From Lithacetigena sp037446255 [NCBI: Coprothermobacterota bacterium] (lineage in GTDB: Bacteria > Coprothermobacterota > HKB111): 9,285 nt of DNA. A program made the position numbers and the translations under genes. The first letter of the stretch is position 1; each line of letters opens with the position of its first letter. The notes under the pieces are model-generated. The model had not been told where the DNA came from. It searched no databases and was given only the letters and a program-made list of their open reading frames with translations. The stretch spans positions 1-9,285 of the forward strand of contig JBBIIY010000009.1 of assembly GCA_037446255.1 (NCBI GenBank). Reading direction: 5' to 3'. This document shows, one piece after another, positions 1 through 6,530 of this stretch.

Positions 1-31
1 AAACAATCTAATTAAAGGAAATAATAATTAT

Positions 32-1135
32 TTGGGTTCAATAAAAATACCAAAACTTATAATAGGAGATTTAGAAGCTCACCTACCAATAATTCAAGGA
101 GGAATGAGTGTGGGTATTTCTTTATCAGGTTTAGCCTCAGCTGTTGCCAATGAAGGTGGTATCGGAGTTATCGGTGCTGCTGGTATTGGCATGCTTGAGC
201 CCGACTTTAAAACACATTTTAAAGAAGCAAACAAAAGAGCCCTGAGAAAAGAAATAAGAAAAGCTAAAGAAATGACAGAGGGGATTATTGGAGTAAACAT
301 AATGGTAGCTCTTTCTGATTTTGATGACCTTGTGCAGGTTGCTGTGGATGAAGGAGCAGATTTAGTTTTCCTGGGTGCTGGTCTTCCACTTAAGAATCTA
401 CCGATATCACCACCGAACGAGTTAAGAAAAACTTCAACTAAGGCTGTCCCTATAGTTTCTTCGGCGAGGGCTGCTAAGGTAATATTTCAATATTGGGCTA
501 ATAAATACAATCAGGTTCCAGATGCAGTAGTTGTAGAAGGACCTTTAGCTGGTGGACATCTCGGTTTTAAGAAGGAACAAATTGATAATTCTGATTATGC
601 ATTAGACAAAATACTAACAGAAGTTATATCTGAAATAAATAGTTTTGAGAAGCAGTTTAATAAGATGATTCCGGTAATTGCAGCAGGAGGTATATTTAAC
701 GGAGCAGATATTTATAAAATCCTTCAACTGGGGGCTCAAGGAGTACAGATGGCAACCAGATTTGTGGCAACTCACGAATGTGATGCCTCTATACAATTCA
801 AAGAAAGTTATATAAAAAGCAAACCAGAGGATTTGATTATAATTGACAGTCCTGTTGGATTACCCGGAAGAGCTTTAAAAAATAAATTTCATGAAGATGT
901 ATCAGCTGGGGTCAAAAAAACCTTTACCTGTCCTTATAAATGCCTGAAAACCTGCGATTTTAGAACAGCACCTTACTGTATTGCTCTGGCTTTGACCAAT
1001 GCTAAAAGAGGTAATTTATCCGAAGGGTTCGCTTTTGCTGGAGCTAACGCCTATAAGGTAGATAAAATGGTTTCAGTTAAAGAATTGATGGAAACATTAT
1101 TAAATGAGTACGAAAAGGCAAACTCTTTCCTCTAA
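32..1135 (+). CDS. Nitronate monooxygenase-family flavin (FMN) oxidoreductase with a C-terminal cysteine motif
   Basis: This is a TIM-barrel FMN protein of the nitronate monooxygenase / 2-nitropropane dioxygenase family, probably cytoplasmic. The N-terminus has the typical LPIIQGGMSVGISLSGLAS stretch (residues 18-36). GPLAGGHLGF (170-179) carries His176 at the position of the family's active-site histidine. AAGG (217-220) followed by LGAQGVQMATRF forms the FMN phosphate site. Residues 300-316 hold four cysteines (C300, C304, C308, C316) in a tail present in a subgroup of these proteins; their role is unknown and metal or Fe-S binding is only a guess. The start is TTG, with AAAGGA at 14-19, 12 bases upstream. 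The frame has no stop back to base 2, so an earlier start outside the window cannot be excluded, but the TTG start fits the family's usual N-terminus. The substrate is not certain: members oxidise nitronates, and FabK-type enoyl-ACP reductases share the fold. The gene ends in tandem TAA TAA and overlaps the next gene by 32 bases. Confidence 0.85.
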   Translation: MGSIKIPKLIIGDLEAHLPIIQGGMSVGISLSGLASAVANEGGIGVIGAAGIGMLEPDFKTHFKEANKRALRKEIRKAKEMTEGIIGVNIMVALSDFDDLVQVAVDEGADLVFLGAGLPLKNLPISPPNELRKTSTKAVPIVSSARAAKVIFQYWANKYNQVPDAVVVEGPLAGGHLGFKKEQIDNSDYALDKILTEVISEINSFEKQFNKMIPVIAAGGIFNGADIYKILQLGAQGVQMATRFVATHECDASIQFKESYIKSKPEDLIIIDSPVGLPGRALKNKFHEDVSAGVKKTFTCPYKCLKTCDFRTAPYCIALALTNAKRGNLSEGFAFAGANAYKVDKMVSVKELMETLLNEYEKANSFL

Positions 1136-1610
1136 TAACCTTATGAGATATTTTTTTATTATTTTGATTATCTTAATTGTGGCATTTTCAGTTGAAATAT
1201 CTCTTAATTACCTTTTAAGTCAGAAACAAAACAATAATCAAACTGAAATTGAGTTTAAGCAAACTAATTGGTCTAAAATTGACCCCATAACTTTCCTTAA
1301 CATTCTGAAAAAACACCCCGAGAATCCCTACACTATTACAAACCCTGCACCTCAGGATTGGATTAAAGAAAAACATATCAAAAAACTTATATTGTTGATA
1401 AATTCTAAAATACCAGCATCACCAGTGGTTTCTGTTATCTCTTCTTACTATCCTTTCAACCAAACATCTACCATAGGAAACGAAGCTATGTTCCTTATTG
1501 AAGGTTTCAAAACCGGACATTATCCACCAAGTTTATGCTCTACTTATTATTTTAAGGGCAACCCAGATGAATATAAAAAATGGTGGGAGGAATGGAAAGT
1601 TAACAAATAA
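1104..1610 (+). CDS. Uncharacterised protein with one N-terminal membrane anchor
   Basis: I do not recognise this family. The 168-residue product has a strongly hydrophobic segment at about residues 15-38, preceded by basic residues (K4, R5, R15), so it is probably a signal anchor with the rest outside the cytoplasm. The outer part is rich in aromatic and polar residues. It has a conserved-looking C-terminal half with SSYYPFNQTSTIGNEAMFLI (113-132), YPPSLCSTYYF (140-150) and a Trp-rich end, KKWWEEWK (158-165). No catalytic motif is obvious and there is a single cysteine (C145). The ATG at 1104 lies inside the end of the flavoprotein gene (32-base overlap) with only a weak GGA upstream. An alternative ATG at 1143 (MRYFFIIL) would remove most of the overlap and still keep the membrane segment, but it has no clear ribosome binding site. 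The gene is probably co-transcribed with the flavoprotein; a functional link is not shown. Confidence 0.6.
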   Translation: MSTKRQTLSSNNLMRYFFIILIILIVAFSVEISLNYLLSQKQNNNQTEIEFKQTNWSKIDPITFLNILKKHPENPYTITNPAPQDWIKEKHIKKLILLINSKIPASPVVSVISSYYPFNQTSTIGNEAMFLIEGFKTGHYPPSLCSTYYFKGNPDEYKKWWEEWKVNK

Positions 1611-1642
1611 TACCCTTTTCTCAAGCGGAAGAGGAGACGAGA

Positions 1643-1762
1643 ATGAAAAAAGGAGAAGATTTAATAATTCCACCTGAGGGGTTTTATATAAAAGATTCAT
1701 AAGGTCCACTGAAAGACGGGGAACTTGAACGAACTGGAGAGTGGACGAAGCTAATTATATAA
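1643..1762 (+). pseudogene. Interrupted small reading frame (19 codons, TAA, 19 codons)
   Basis: An ATG at 1643 follows an excellent ribosome binding site, GAGGAG at 1631-1636 with 6-base spacing. It encodes MKKGEDLIIPPEGFYIKDS and then meets TAA at 1700-1702. The same frame continues without another stop for 19 more codons (GPLKDGELERTGEWTKLII) to TAA at 1760-1762. Both halves have a plausible, hydrophilic protein-like composition rich in Gly, Glu and Lys, and the local base composition is richer in G than the flanks. This looks like a roughly 39-residue small protein gene broken by one nonsense codon, or else a real 19-residue peptide with untranslated DNA after it. I cannot name a family. 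The segment also overlaps nested inverted repeats that could instead mean a structured RNA. Confidence 0.35.
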
Positions 1763-1776
1763 TTATTACGACCCCT
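1677..1776 (+). other. Nested inverted repeats, possible structured leader RNA
   Basis: Three pairs of complementary segments nest inside each other: AGGGGT 1677-1682 with ACCCCT 1771-1776; TTATATAA 1684-1691 with TTATATAA 1755-1762; and GTCCACT 1704-1710 with AGTGGAC 1740-1746. All are perfect matches and together would give 21 base pairs around a 29-base central segment. The structure would end 6 bases before the AGAGGA ribosome binding site of the methyltransferase gene, so it could act as a 5' leader. No known riboswitch consensus is recognised. The AT-only middle stem is weak evidence, and the whole may be chance or overlap with the broken small frame. Confidence 0.25.
1735..1763 (+). 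promoter_or_regulatory. Candidate sigma-70-type promoter before the methyltransferase gene
   Basis: TATAAT at 1758-1763 is a perfect -10 box. The only -35-like hexamer at 17-base spacing is TGGAGA (1735-1740), which matches TTGACA at four of six positions. A transcript starting near 1770 would have a leader of about 24 bases containing the AGAGGA ribosome binding site at 1783-1788. In such AT-rich DNA a TATAAT by chance is common, so this is tentative. It would compete with the idea that the same bases form the stem of a leader RNA. Confidence 0.25.
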
Positions 1777-1793
1777 AAAAATAGAGGATAAAT

Positions 1794-2573
1794 ATGAAAC
1801 CATGGTATGAAACTTTGTTTGAGAATTATGGCAAAAAGTACGATAATGAAAGCTTTACCCAGGGAACAATTGGAGAATGTGATTTCCTAGAAAAAGAGAT
1901 TAATTATAATAAGTCGTTAAAAATAATTGATGTCGGTTGCGGCACAGGCAGACACTCTATCGAGTTAACCAAAAGGGGATATAAAGTTGTAGGAATTGAT
2001 CTGTCCGAATCACAATTGGAGCAAGCAAAAGAAAAAGCAAAAGCAGAGGACCTGCAAATTGATTTCCTGAAACATGATGCAAGAAAATTACCATTTAATA
2101 ATGAATTTGACCTGGCAATTATGCTCTGCGAAGGAGCATTTCCTCTGATGGAAACTGATGAGATGAATTATGAAATACTTAAAAATGTAACCAACTCTTT
2201 AAAAGATAGCGGCAAGTTTATTTTCACTACCCTGAATGGATTATTCCCCCTGTTTCATTCCATTAATGAATTTATGGTTGTATCAACTAAAGAGGGAAAT
2301 GCAACTTATAAAAACAATATTTTTGATTTAATGACTTTTAGAGATTACAATATTACGACAGTTCAAGATGATTTTGGGAATATAAAGAAGTTGGAGTGTA
2401 ATGAAAGATACTATGTACCCTCTGAAATTACCTGGCTACTGAAAACGCTTGGATATAACAAGATTGATATTTATGGAGCTAAATTAGGAGCTTTTTCAAG
2501 AAATGATAAACTTACCACCGAAGATTTTGAAATGCTGGTTATAGCTGAAGAAAAGAACAATCATGAATATTGA
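1794..2573 (+). CDS. Class I SAM-dependent methyltransferase
   Basis: This is a soluble Rossmann-fold methyltransferase that transfers a methyl group from S-adenosylmethionine to an unknown acceptor. Motif I, DVGCGTG, is at residues 46-52, and GIDLS at 67-71 has the acidic residue (D69) expected to bind the SAM ribose. HDARKLPF at 94-101 corresponds to motif II/III (D95 near the adenine), and FDLAIML at 105-111 to motif IV. The N-terminus (WYETLFENYGKKYDNESF) is typical of a group of small-molecule methyltransferases in anaerobic bacteria whose substrates are mostly unassigned. At 259 residues it is full length. The ATG at 1794 has AGAGGA at 1783-1788, 5 bases upstream. Its last 11 bases overlap the start of the acetyltransferase gene, so the two are probably translated together and may act on the same molecule or belong to one resistance or modification unit; this is inference. 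Confidence 0.85.
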   Translation: MKPWYETLFENYGKKYDNESFTQGTIGECDFLEKEINYNKSLKIIDVGCGTGRHSIELTKRGYKVVGIDLSESQLEQAKEKAKAEDLQIDFLKHDARKLPFNNEFDLAIMLCEGAFPLMETDEMNYEILKNVTNSLKDSGKFIFTTLNGLFPLFHSINEFMVVSTKEGNATYKNNIFDLMTFRDYNITTVQDDFGNIKKLECNERYYVPSEITWLLKTLGYNKIDIYGAKLGAFSRNDKLTTEDFEMLVIAEEKNNHEY

Positions 2574-3138
2574 AGAGATATTTAATAATCTTACAACATT
2601 AGAAACTAATCGTTTAATTTTAAGAAAGATGACCTTAGACGATGCTCAAGATATGTATGAATATGCATCTGACCCTGAAGTAGCAAAATTTGTTATCTGG
2701 GATTTTCATAAATCCATTGATGATTCAATAAGTTTTCTAAAATCAATGATACAAAAATATGAAAATAAAGAAGTAAGCGAGTGGGGAATAATCTACAAAG
2801 AGAGTAATAAATTTATAGGTACCTGTGGTTATCTTTGGTGGAATCCTACTCATGCTTCTGCTGAAGTAGGTTATGCTTTATCCAGAAAATACTGGGATAT
2901 AGGCATAATGACTGAGGCAATAAGAGAGGTAATTAAATTTGGTTTTGAGAAAATGGGTCTGAATAGAATTGAAGCAAGATGTAAATTATTAAACATTGCC
3001 TCGCAAAAGGTTATGGAGAAAGTAGACATGAAATTTGAAGGAATTATGAGGGAAGGTTTGTTTGCAAAAGGGTTCTACCATGATTTAAAGGTTTATTCTA
3101 TTCTAAAAAAGGAATTTGCACCTCCACCCAAATCTTGA
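2563..3138 (+). CDS. GNAT acetyltransferase of the RimJ/RimL type
   Basis: This is an acetyl-CoA-dependent N-acetyltransferase. The N-terminus LETNRLILRKMTLDDAQDMY (13-32) is the classic first strand and helix of the RimJ/RimL branch of the GNAT family. FIGTCGYLWW (84-93) and AEVGYAL (100-106) are the central strands. RKYWDIGIMTEA (108-119) is the acetyl-CoA pyrophosphate loop, with Asp in place of the first glycine of the usual WGxGxxTEA form. NIASQKVMEKVDMKFEGIMR (144-163) is the C-terminal motif B region. Family members acetylate ribosomal protein N-termini, amino-sugar antibiotics or other small amines; the substrate here is unknown. Full length at 191 residues. The start ATG lies within the last codons of the methyltransferase gene and no strong ribosome binding site is seen, which suits translational coupling. 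It is not followed by a convincing terminator: a weak 7-bp hairpin at 3130-3152 lacks a T-run. Confidence 0.85.
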   Translation: MNIEEIFNNLTTLETNRLILRKMTLDDAQDMYEYASDPEVAKFVIWDFHKSIDDSISFLKSMIQKYENKEVSEWGIIYKESNKFIGTCGYLWWNPTHASAEVGYALSRKYWDIGIMTEAIREVIKFGFEKMGLNRIEARCKLLNIASQKVMEKVDMKFEGIMREGLFAKGFYHDLKVYSILKKEFAPPPKS

Positions 3139-3322
3139 TCTATTTAAGATTTTAAAAAACTAGATGCTAAAATAATCCTGAATCAATTCCAAAATATAAT
3201 TCGTAGATTAAGTATAAACCCGAAAACCTTTTAATCCGTTTTGAAACCCTGTTTTTTATTTCTAATTTAACATAAGATATATTATCGGAAGTAATAATTA
3301 TATATTTAGCATTCTTAAAAAT

Positions 3323-3351
3323 CTGTTTTGTACTGATCTATTTTATATAAT
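3323..3351 (+). promoter_or_regulatory. Possible promoter in the AT-rich gap before the recombinase-like gene
   Basis: The gap 3139-3413 is very AT-rich and holds no convincing gene. A perfect TATAAT occurs at 3346-3351, about 62 bases before the next start codon. The sequence at -35 distance (CTGTTT, 3323-3328) is poor, and TTGTAC at 3328-3333 is too close. An imperfect AT palindrome centred on AATTAATT (about 3368-3375) follows. Given the base composition this is only a candidate. Confidence 0.2.
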
Positions 3352-3413
3352 GTAGAACTAATATATAATTAATTAATATTATGGTATTTATTAAAATGAG
3401 ATTTGAATAAAAA

Positions 3414-4226
3414 ATGTTACACGACTTTATAAAGATTTATTTAAAAAGTCTTAAGTCTTCCGGTAAATCACCCAAGACAATTTCAACTTATTCTTTTGCT
3501 TTACAAAAATATAATAAATGGCGGATTGAAAATACCCTCTTAATTAAAGAAGTTGGAAGAAATTCTATTTTGCATTTCCGAGAAAGCTTAATGAACGAAG
3601 GTTTAAAACCAGCAACAATTAACTTATGCCTAAATGTTTTATATTCCTTTTATGATTTCCTTACTCACGAGAATTATGTAAAAGGAAACCCCGTAAATAT
3701 TAAAAAAAACAAGGTATTTATTGAGCATAACCAGGTAAAACCATTCACAACAGTTGAAATCGACCAAATAGAAGCATATTTAAACAATAACCTAACGGAA
3801 TTACGAATACCTATTTTATTACTTATAAATTCAGGAATTTCAATAAAAGAACTTCTTAAATTAACACCGGCAGATGTTGTACTAATAAAAAGGCATATTT
3901 TTTTGAAAATTAAAATATCTACAAAGTCCACAAGATTGATTCCCATAACAGATGATGTTACAGCACATGAACTTCTTGTATTAACTATTAATATTTTCAA
4001 GGAATTTAGAATCTTTCCCATAACCGAGAAATCCATTATAAGATATATAAATTTTATAAAAGAGCAAACAGGTATCAATTTCTCGTATAAAAGAATACGA
4101 AAGAATTACTCTGAATGTCTTATAAATTCCGGGTGTCCCCGGGAATTAGTAAGGTGGATTTTGGGATACAGGTCAACTATAAAAGCATCGCCAGAAGACC
4201 TCTTCCCTTTCACGGTTAAAGTTTAA
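3414..4226 (+). CDS. Tyrosine-recombinase-like protein (Xer/phage-integrase fold) with degenerate catalytic residues
   Basis: The 270-residue product has the two-domain layout of XerC/XerD-type recombinases. Residues 1-90 form a SAM-like core-binding domain (FIKIYLKSLKSSGKSPKTIS, 5-24; LKPATINLCLNVLYSFYDFL, 64-83). Residues about 108-266 match the catalytic domain. Alignment by eye to the usual motifs shows losses: TGLRISEL becomes SGISIKEL (140-147), so catalytic Arg I is Ser143; HxLR becomes KRIR (226-229), keeping only the Arg; LGH becomes LGY (250-252); and the nucleophilic Tyr position falls on Glu261 or Asp262, with no tyrosine after Y252. The frame itself is intact. It is therefore likely a non-cleaving DNA-binding relative, or a gene in early decay. 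Streptococcal XerD-like (XerDL) proteins also lack such residues. The ATG at 3414 is the first after an in-frame stop (TAA 3408-3410), and the ribosome binding site is weak. The stop overlaps the convergent ynbB stop by 4 bases. Confidence 0.75.
   Translation: MLHDFIKIYLKSLKSSGKSPKTISTYSFALQKYNKWRIENTLLIKEVGRNSILHFRESLMNEGLKPATINLCLNVLYSFYDFLTHENYVKGNPVNIKKNKVFIEHNQVKPFTTVEIDQIEAYLNNNLTELRIPILLLINSGISIKELLKLTPADVVLIKRHIFLKIKISTKSTRLIPITDDVTAHELLVLTINIFKEFRIFPITEKSIIRYINFIKEQTGINFSYKRIRKNYSECLINSGCPRELVRWILGYRSTIKASPEDLFPFTVKV
4125..4147 (-). other. GC-rich inverted repeat beyond the ynbB stop, possible terminator
   Basis: Bases 4125-4133 (AATTCCGGG) pair with 4138-4147 (CCCGGGAATT), leaving one bulged G (4141) and a 4-base loop (TGTC). 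This gives a 9-bp stem that is unusually stable for this AT-rich region. It lies inside the recombinase-like gene (codons for about residues 238-245) and about 75 bases past the ynbB stop on the minus strand. It could end the minus-strand operon transcript. The sequence after it on the minus strand (TATAAGACATT) is only moderately T-rich, so terminator function is unproven. Confidence 0.35.
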
Positions 4227-5449
4227 CCTGGTAAAACCCTTGCAATATTAAGGCAAGTTTCTCTGAAATGCTCATAATAAAATCCCCCTTGAAGGCATAA
4301 CAACCAGGGAGGGGTTAGCAAAGCATCAGCACTTAACTCTATTGATGAACCAGGAGTAAAAGTCCCTCCTGCCATAACTACATCTTGAGTATATCCAGGT
4401 AGAGCAGAACCTTCTGGAATAGCATGTGGATTAAGCGGTCCTGCTTTTTGAACAGTTTTTATTGCCTTTTCCAGTAATTCTTTAGAATTAAGAACAACAC
4501 TCAATACATTATCAGAAAGCTCCTCACCAGGTCTTGGTAGAACTTTATACCCAAGATTGCTAAAAAGATGGCTACCAAATACTACTCCTTTTAGTGATTC
4601 ACTTACGATTAACGGTGATAAAAATAAACCAAGTAATATATCCTTCTTGTTAAAGACCGGACCTACTTCTTTTCCAAAACCAGGACCATATAAGAAATCG
4701 GCTGCTTTATTTATTATTTCCTTCCTCCCTACCAGATAACCACCAGTTGAGGCAATACCTCCTCCAGGATTTTTTAACATAGACCCTGCAATAATATCAG
4801 CTCCCAGGTGGCAAGGTTCCTTGTCTGAAACAAATTCAGAATAACAGTTGTCTACAATGATAACTGGATCATTTTCGCATTGTTGTCTTACTTTGCTAAT
4901 AATATTCTCAATTTTATTTATAGCTAAAGATTCCCTGACGGAATAACCCTTAGATCTTTGAAGATAAATAAATCCGACTTCTTTATATTCATCAATAAAA
5001 TCATCAAGAGGTTTTTCCAGAACATTTTTAATTATGATGTTGATGCCTTGCTCTTTTATTAACTCAAATGTGGGAAGTAAAGTTGGATAGGTTTGGCCGG
5101 TCAGTACTAGAAAATCCCTGCTCTTCCCTGCTCTTTTACATGCCAGAGAACCCATCAAAGCAAGGTATAAAGCCTGAGTTCCAGTAGCTATCTGTGGTCT
5201 TACCAGGCTGTCTTCTCCGCCAAATACCTTAGAAAATACCATTTCTATTTTTTCTCTCCCCCAATCAGAATAACCATATCCGTTAGAGGAGGCTAAATCT
5301 ATGTCTGAAATATCTGCTTCTATAATACTATGATGAATTCTATGAAAATTACTTGACCTTATTTTTTCTATTGTAGAAAATTGACTTGCTAAAATCTGGT
5401 CAATTTGAGAAACCAACTCTTCAAGATTATTAAACAATGGTATTGGCAT
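4223..5449 (-). CDS. ynbB: Methionine gamma-lyase-family PLP protein (aluminium resistance protein family)
   Basis: This is a pyridoxal-phosphate enzyme of fold type I in the YnbB / 'aluminium resistance' family, related to Cys/Met metabolism enzymes. It is presumed to be a C-S lyase, but its true substrate is not established. GYGYSDWGREKIE (57-69) and LVRPQIATGTQAL (82-94) are family signatures, with G90-T91 near the PLP phosphate. IIVDNCYSEF (197-206) supplies Asp200 for the pyridine nitrogen. SMLKNPGGGIASTGGYLVG (223-241) contains Lys226, the expected PLP Schiff-base lysine. LPRPGEELSDN (304-314) and GGTFTPGSSIELSADA (361-376) are further conserved blocks. At 408 residues it is full length. 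The start overlaps the hflX end by 20 bases and has no clear ribosome binding site, which suggests coupled translation as the last gene of the operon. In Bacillus, ynbB also directly follows the hflX orthologue ynbA. Confidence 0.92.
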   Translation of the reverse strand: MPIPLFNNLEELVSQIDQILASQFSTIEKIRSSNFHRIHHSIIEADISDIDLASSNGYGYSDWGREKIEMVFSKVFGGEDSLVRPQIATGTQALYLALMGSLACKRAGKSRDFLVLTGQTYPTLLPTFELIKEQGINIIIKNVLEKPLDDFIDEYKEVGFIYLQRSKGYSVRESLAINKIENIISKVRQQCENDPVIIVDNCYSEFVSDKEPCHLGADIIAGSMLKNPGGGIASTGGYLVGRKEIINKAADFLYGPGFGKEVGPVFNKKDILLGLFLSPLIVSESLKGVVFGSHLFSNLGYKVLPRPGEELSDNVLSVVLNSKELLEKAIKTVQKAGPLNPHAIPEGSALPGYTQDVVMAGGTFTPGSSIELSADALLTPPWLLCLQGGFYYEHFRETCLNIARVLPG

Positions 5450-6530
5450 AGGTTAGTTTCTCTACCAGAGATAGTTTTAAATCAGAAATACCTTCTAAAC
5501 TAACAGCTGAAGTGGGTATTACCAATCCATCATATATTGCTTTTATAGAGTTAATAATAGTTGCTGTATTTTTCAGAAGGTCAATTTTATTAGCTAACAA
5601 TATTGAAGGTTTATCCTCAATTCCTAAGTCTTTTAGAACTTTATAAATGGTTTCAATGTGCTCAATAATATTATCTTGAGAAACATCTACTATTAATAAT
5701 AATAAATCAGCATTACCGGCTTCACTGAAAGTTGACTTAAAAGCTGTAAATAACTCCATGGGTAAATCTCTGATAAACCCAACGGTATCAATAAAGAGAG
5801 CTCCATTATTATTGCCTAAATATCCATACCTTACCCTTGGGTCAAGAGTAGTGAAGGGTTTTGAATCTACTGTAAAATCACTTTTGGTAAGTATATTAAA
5901 TATACTGGTTTTCCCTGCGCTGGTATAACCAATTATAGAAACAACCGGTATGTTCTGTTTTTTCCTTGATTTACTAATAGTGCCACGGTTTTTTAAGAGT
6001 GTTTTAAGAGATCTTTGTAAAGTATTAACCCGTTTCCTGATTATCCTTCTCTCTTTTTCAATTTCCATTTCACCTGGACCACGGGTGGCTATTCCTCCAC
6101 CAAGACGAGATAATTCTTCACCTTTTCCCTTTAACCTGGGAAGTTCATAGCTGAGTAGAGCTAACTCTACCTGAATTTTACTCTCTTTAGAGGAAGCATG
6201 AGCTTCAAAAATAGCCAGTGTTAACCGGGTGCGATCTATCACCTCAAGCTTTAAAAAATCTTCTATTTTATGTTTAAAAGATGCTGAAAGATGGTTTACT
6301 CCAAATATTACCGTTTCTACTTCATTATCTAAAGCTATTTCTTTAACCTCCTGCAATTTACCCTTTCCAATATAATAAGGTGCCCGAGGTGCTGCTACTT
6401 TTTGTTTGACAATTTCAACTACGGTAAATCCAGCTCCCTCGGCCAGGTAAAGTAATTCATCAAGGTATTCTTTTTCTGATTTCATTTTTCCTGGGTTAAT
6501 TATATATACGACTACAGCTCTCTTATTCAT
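5430..6530 (-). CDS. hflX: Ribosome-associated GTPase HflX
   Basis: HflX is a GTPase that binds the 50S subunit and, in studied bacteria, splits stalled ribosomes, for example under heat or antibiotic stress. Residues 1-190 are the HflX N-terminal domain, with YYIGKGKLQEVKE (52-64), VIDRTRLTLAIFEAHASSKE (97-116), and the glycine-rich linker SRLGGGIATRGPGEMEIE (141-158) leading into a helical arm. The G domain starts near 194. G1 is GYTSAGKT (201-208), G2 FTTLDPRVR (226-234), G3 DTVGF (248-252), G4 NKID (314-317) and G5 SA (341-342). G1 has Ser where most HflX proteins have Asn. At 366 residues it ends soon after the G domain, so it is shorter than E. coli HflX (426) and lacks most of its C-terminal extension. 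ATG at 6530 follows AAGGGAG (6535-6541, minus strand) with 4-base spacing. It overlaps the end of miaA by 8 bases. Confidence 0.95.
   Translation of the reverse strand: MNKRAVVVYIINPGKMKSEKEYLDELLYLAEGAGFTVVEIVKQKVAAPRAPYYIGKGKLQEVKEIALDNEVETVIFGVNHLSASFKHKIEDFLKLEVIDRTRLTLAIFEAHASSKESKIQVELALLSYELPRLKGKGEELSRLGGGIATRGPGEMEIEKERRIIRKRVNTLQRSLKTLLKNRGTISKSRKKQNIPVVSIIGYTSAGKTSIFNILTKSDFTVDSKPFTTLDPRVRYGYLGNNNGALFIDTVGFIRDLPMELFTAFKSTFSEAGNADLLLLIVDVSQDNIIEHIETIYKVLKDLGIEDKPSILLANKIDLLKNTATIINSIKAIYDGLVIPTSAVSLEGISDLKLSLVEKLTYANTIV

Noticed and set aside
94-300. Minus-strand frame within the flavoprotein gene
   Set aside because: It lies fully opposite the conserved N-terminal flavin-barrel coding region and has no independent support.
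3130-3152. Hairpin AAATCTT/AAGATTT at the end of the acetyltransferase gene as a terminator
   Set aside because: The stem has very few G-C pairs, the loop is 9 bases, and it is followed by TAAAAAAC rather than a T-run.
3358-3382. AT palindrome around AATTAATT before the recombinase-like gene as an operator or attachment site
   Set aside because: The palindrome is imperfect and made only of A and T in an extremely AT-rich gap, so chance is a good explanation; no matching copy was seen elsewhere in the window.
3674-4078. 134-codon minus-strand frame inside the recombinase-like gene
   Set aside because: Its translation is a hydrophobic shadow of a plus-strand frame with clear recombinase domains, and it has no family resemblance.
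3414-4226. The recombinase-like gene as evidence of an integrated mobile element
   Set aside because: No flanking direct repeats, tRNA target, excisionase, phage genes or inverted terminal repeats were seen, and the catalytic residues are missing.
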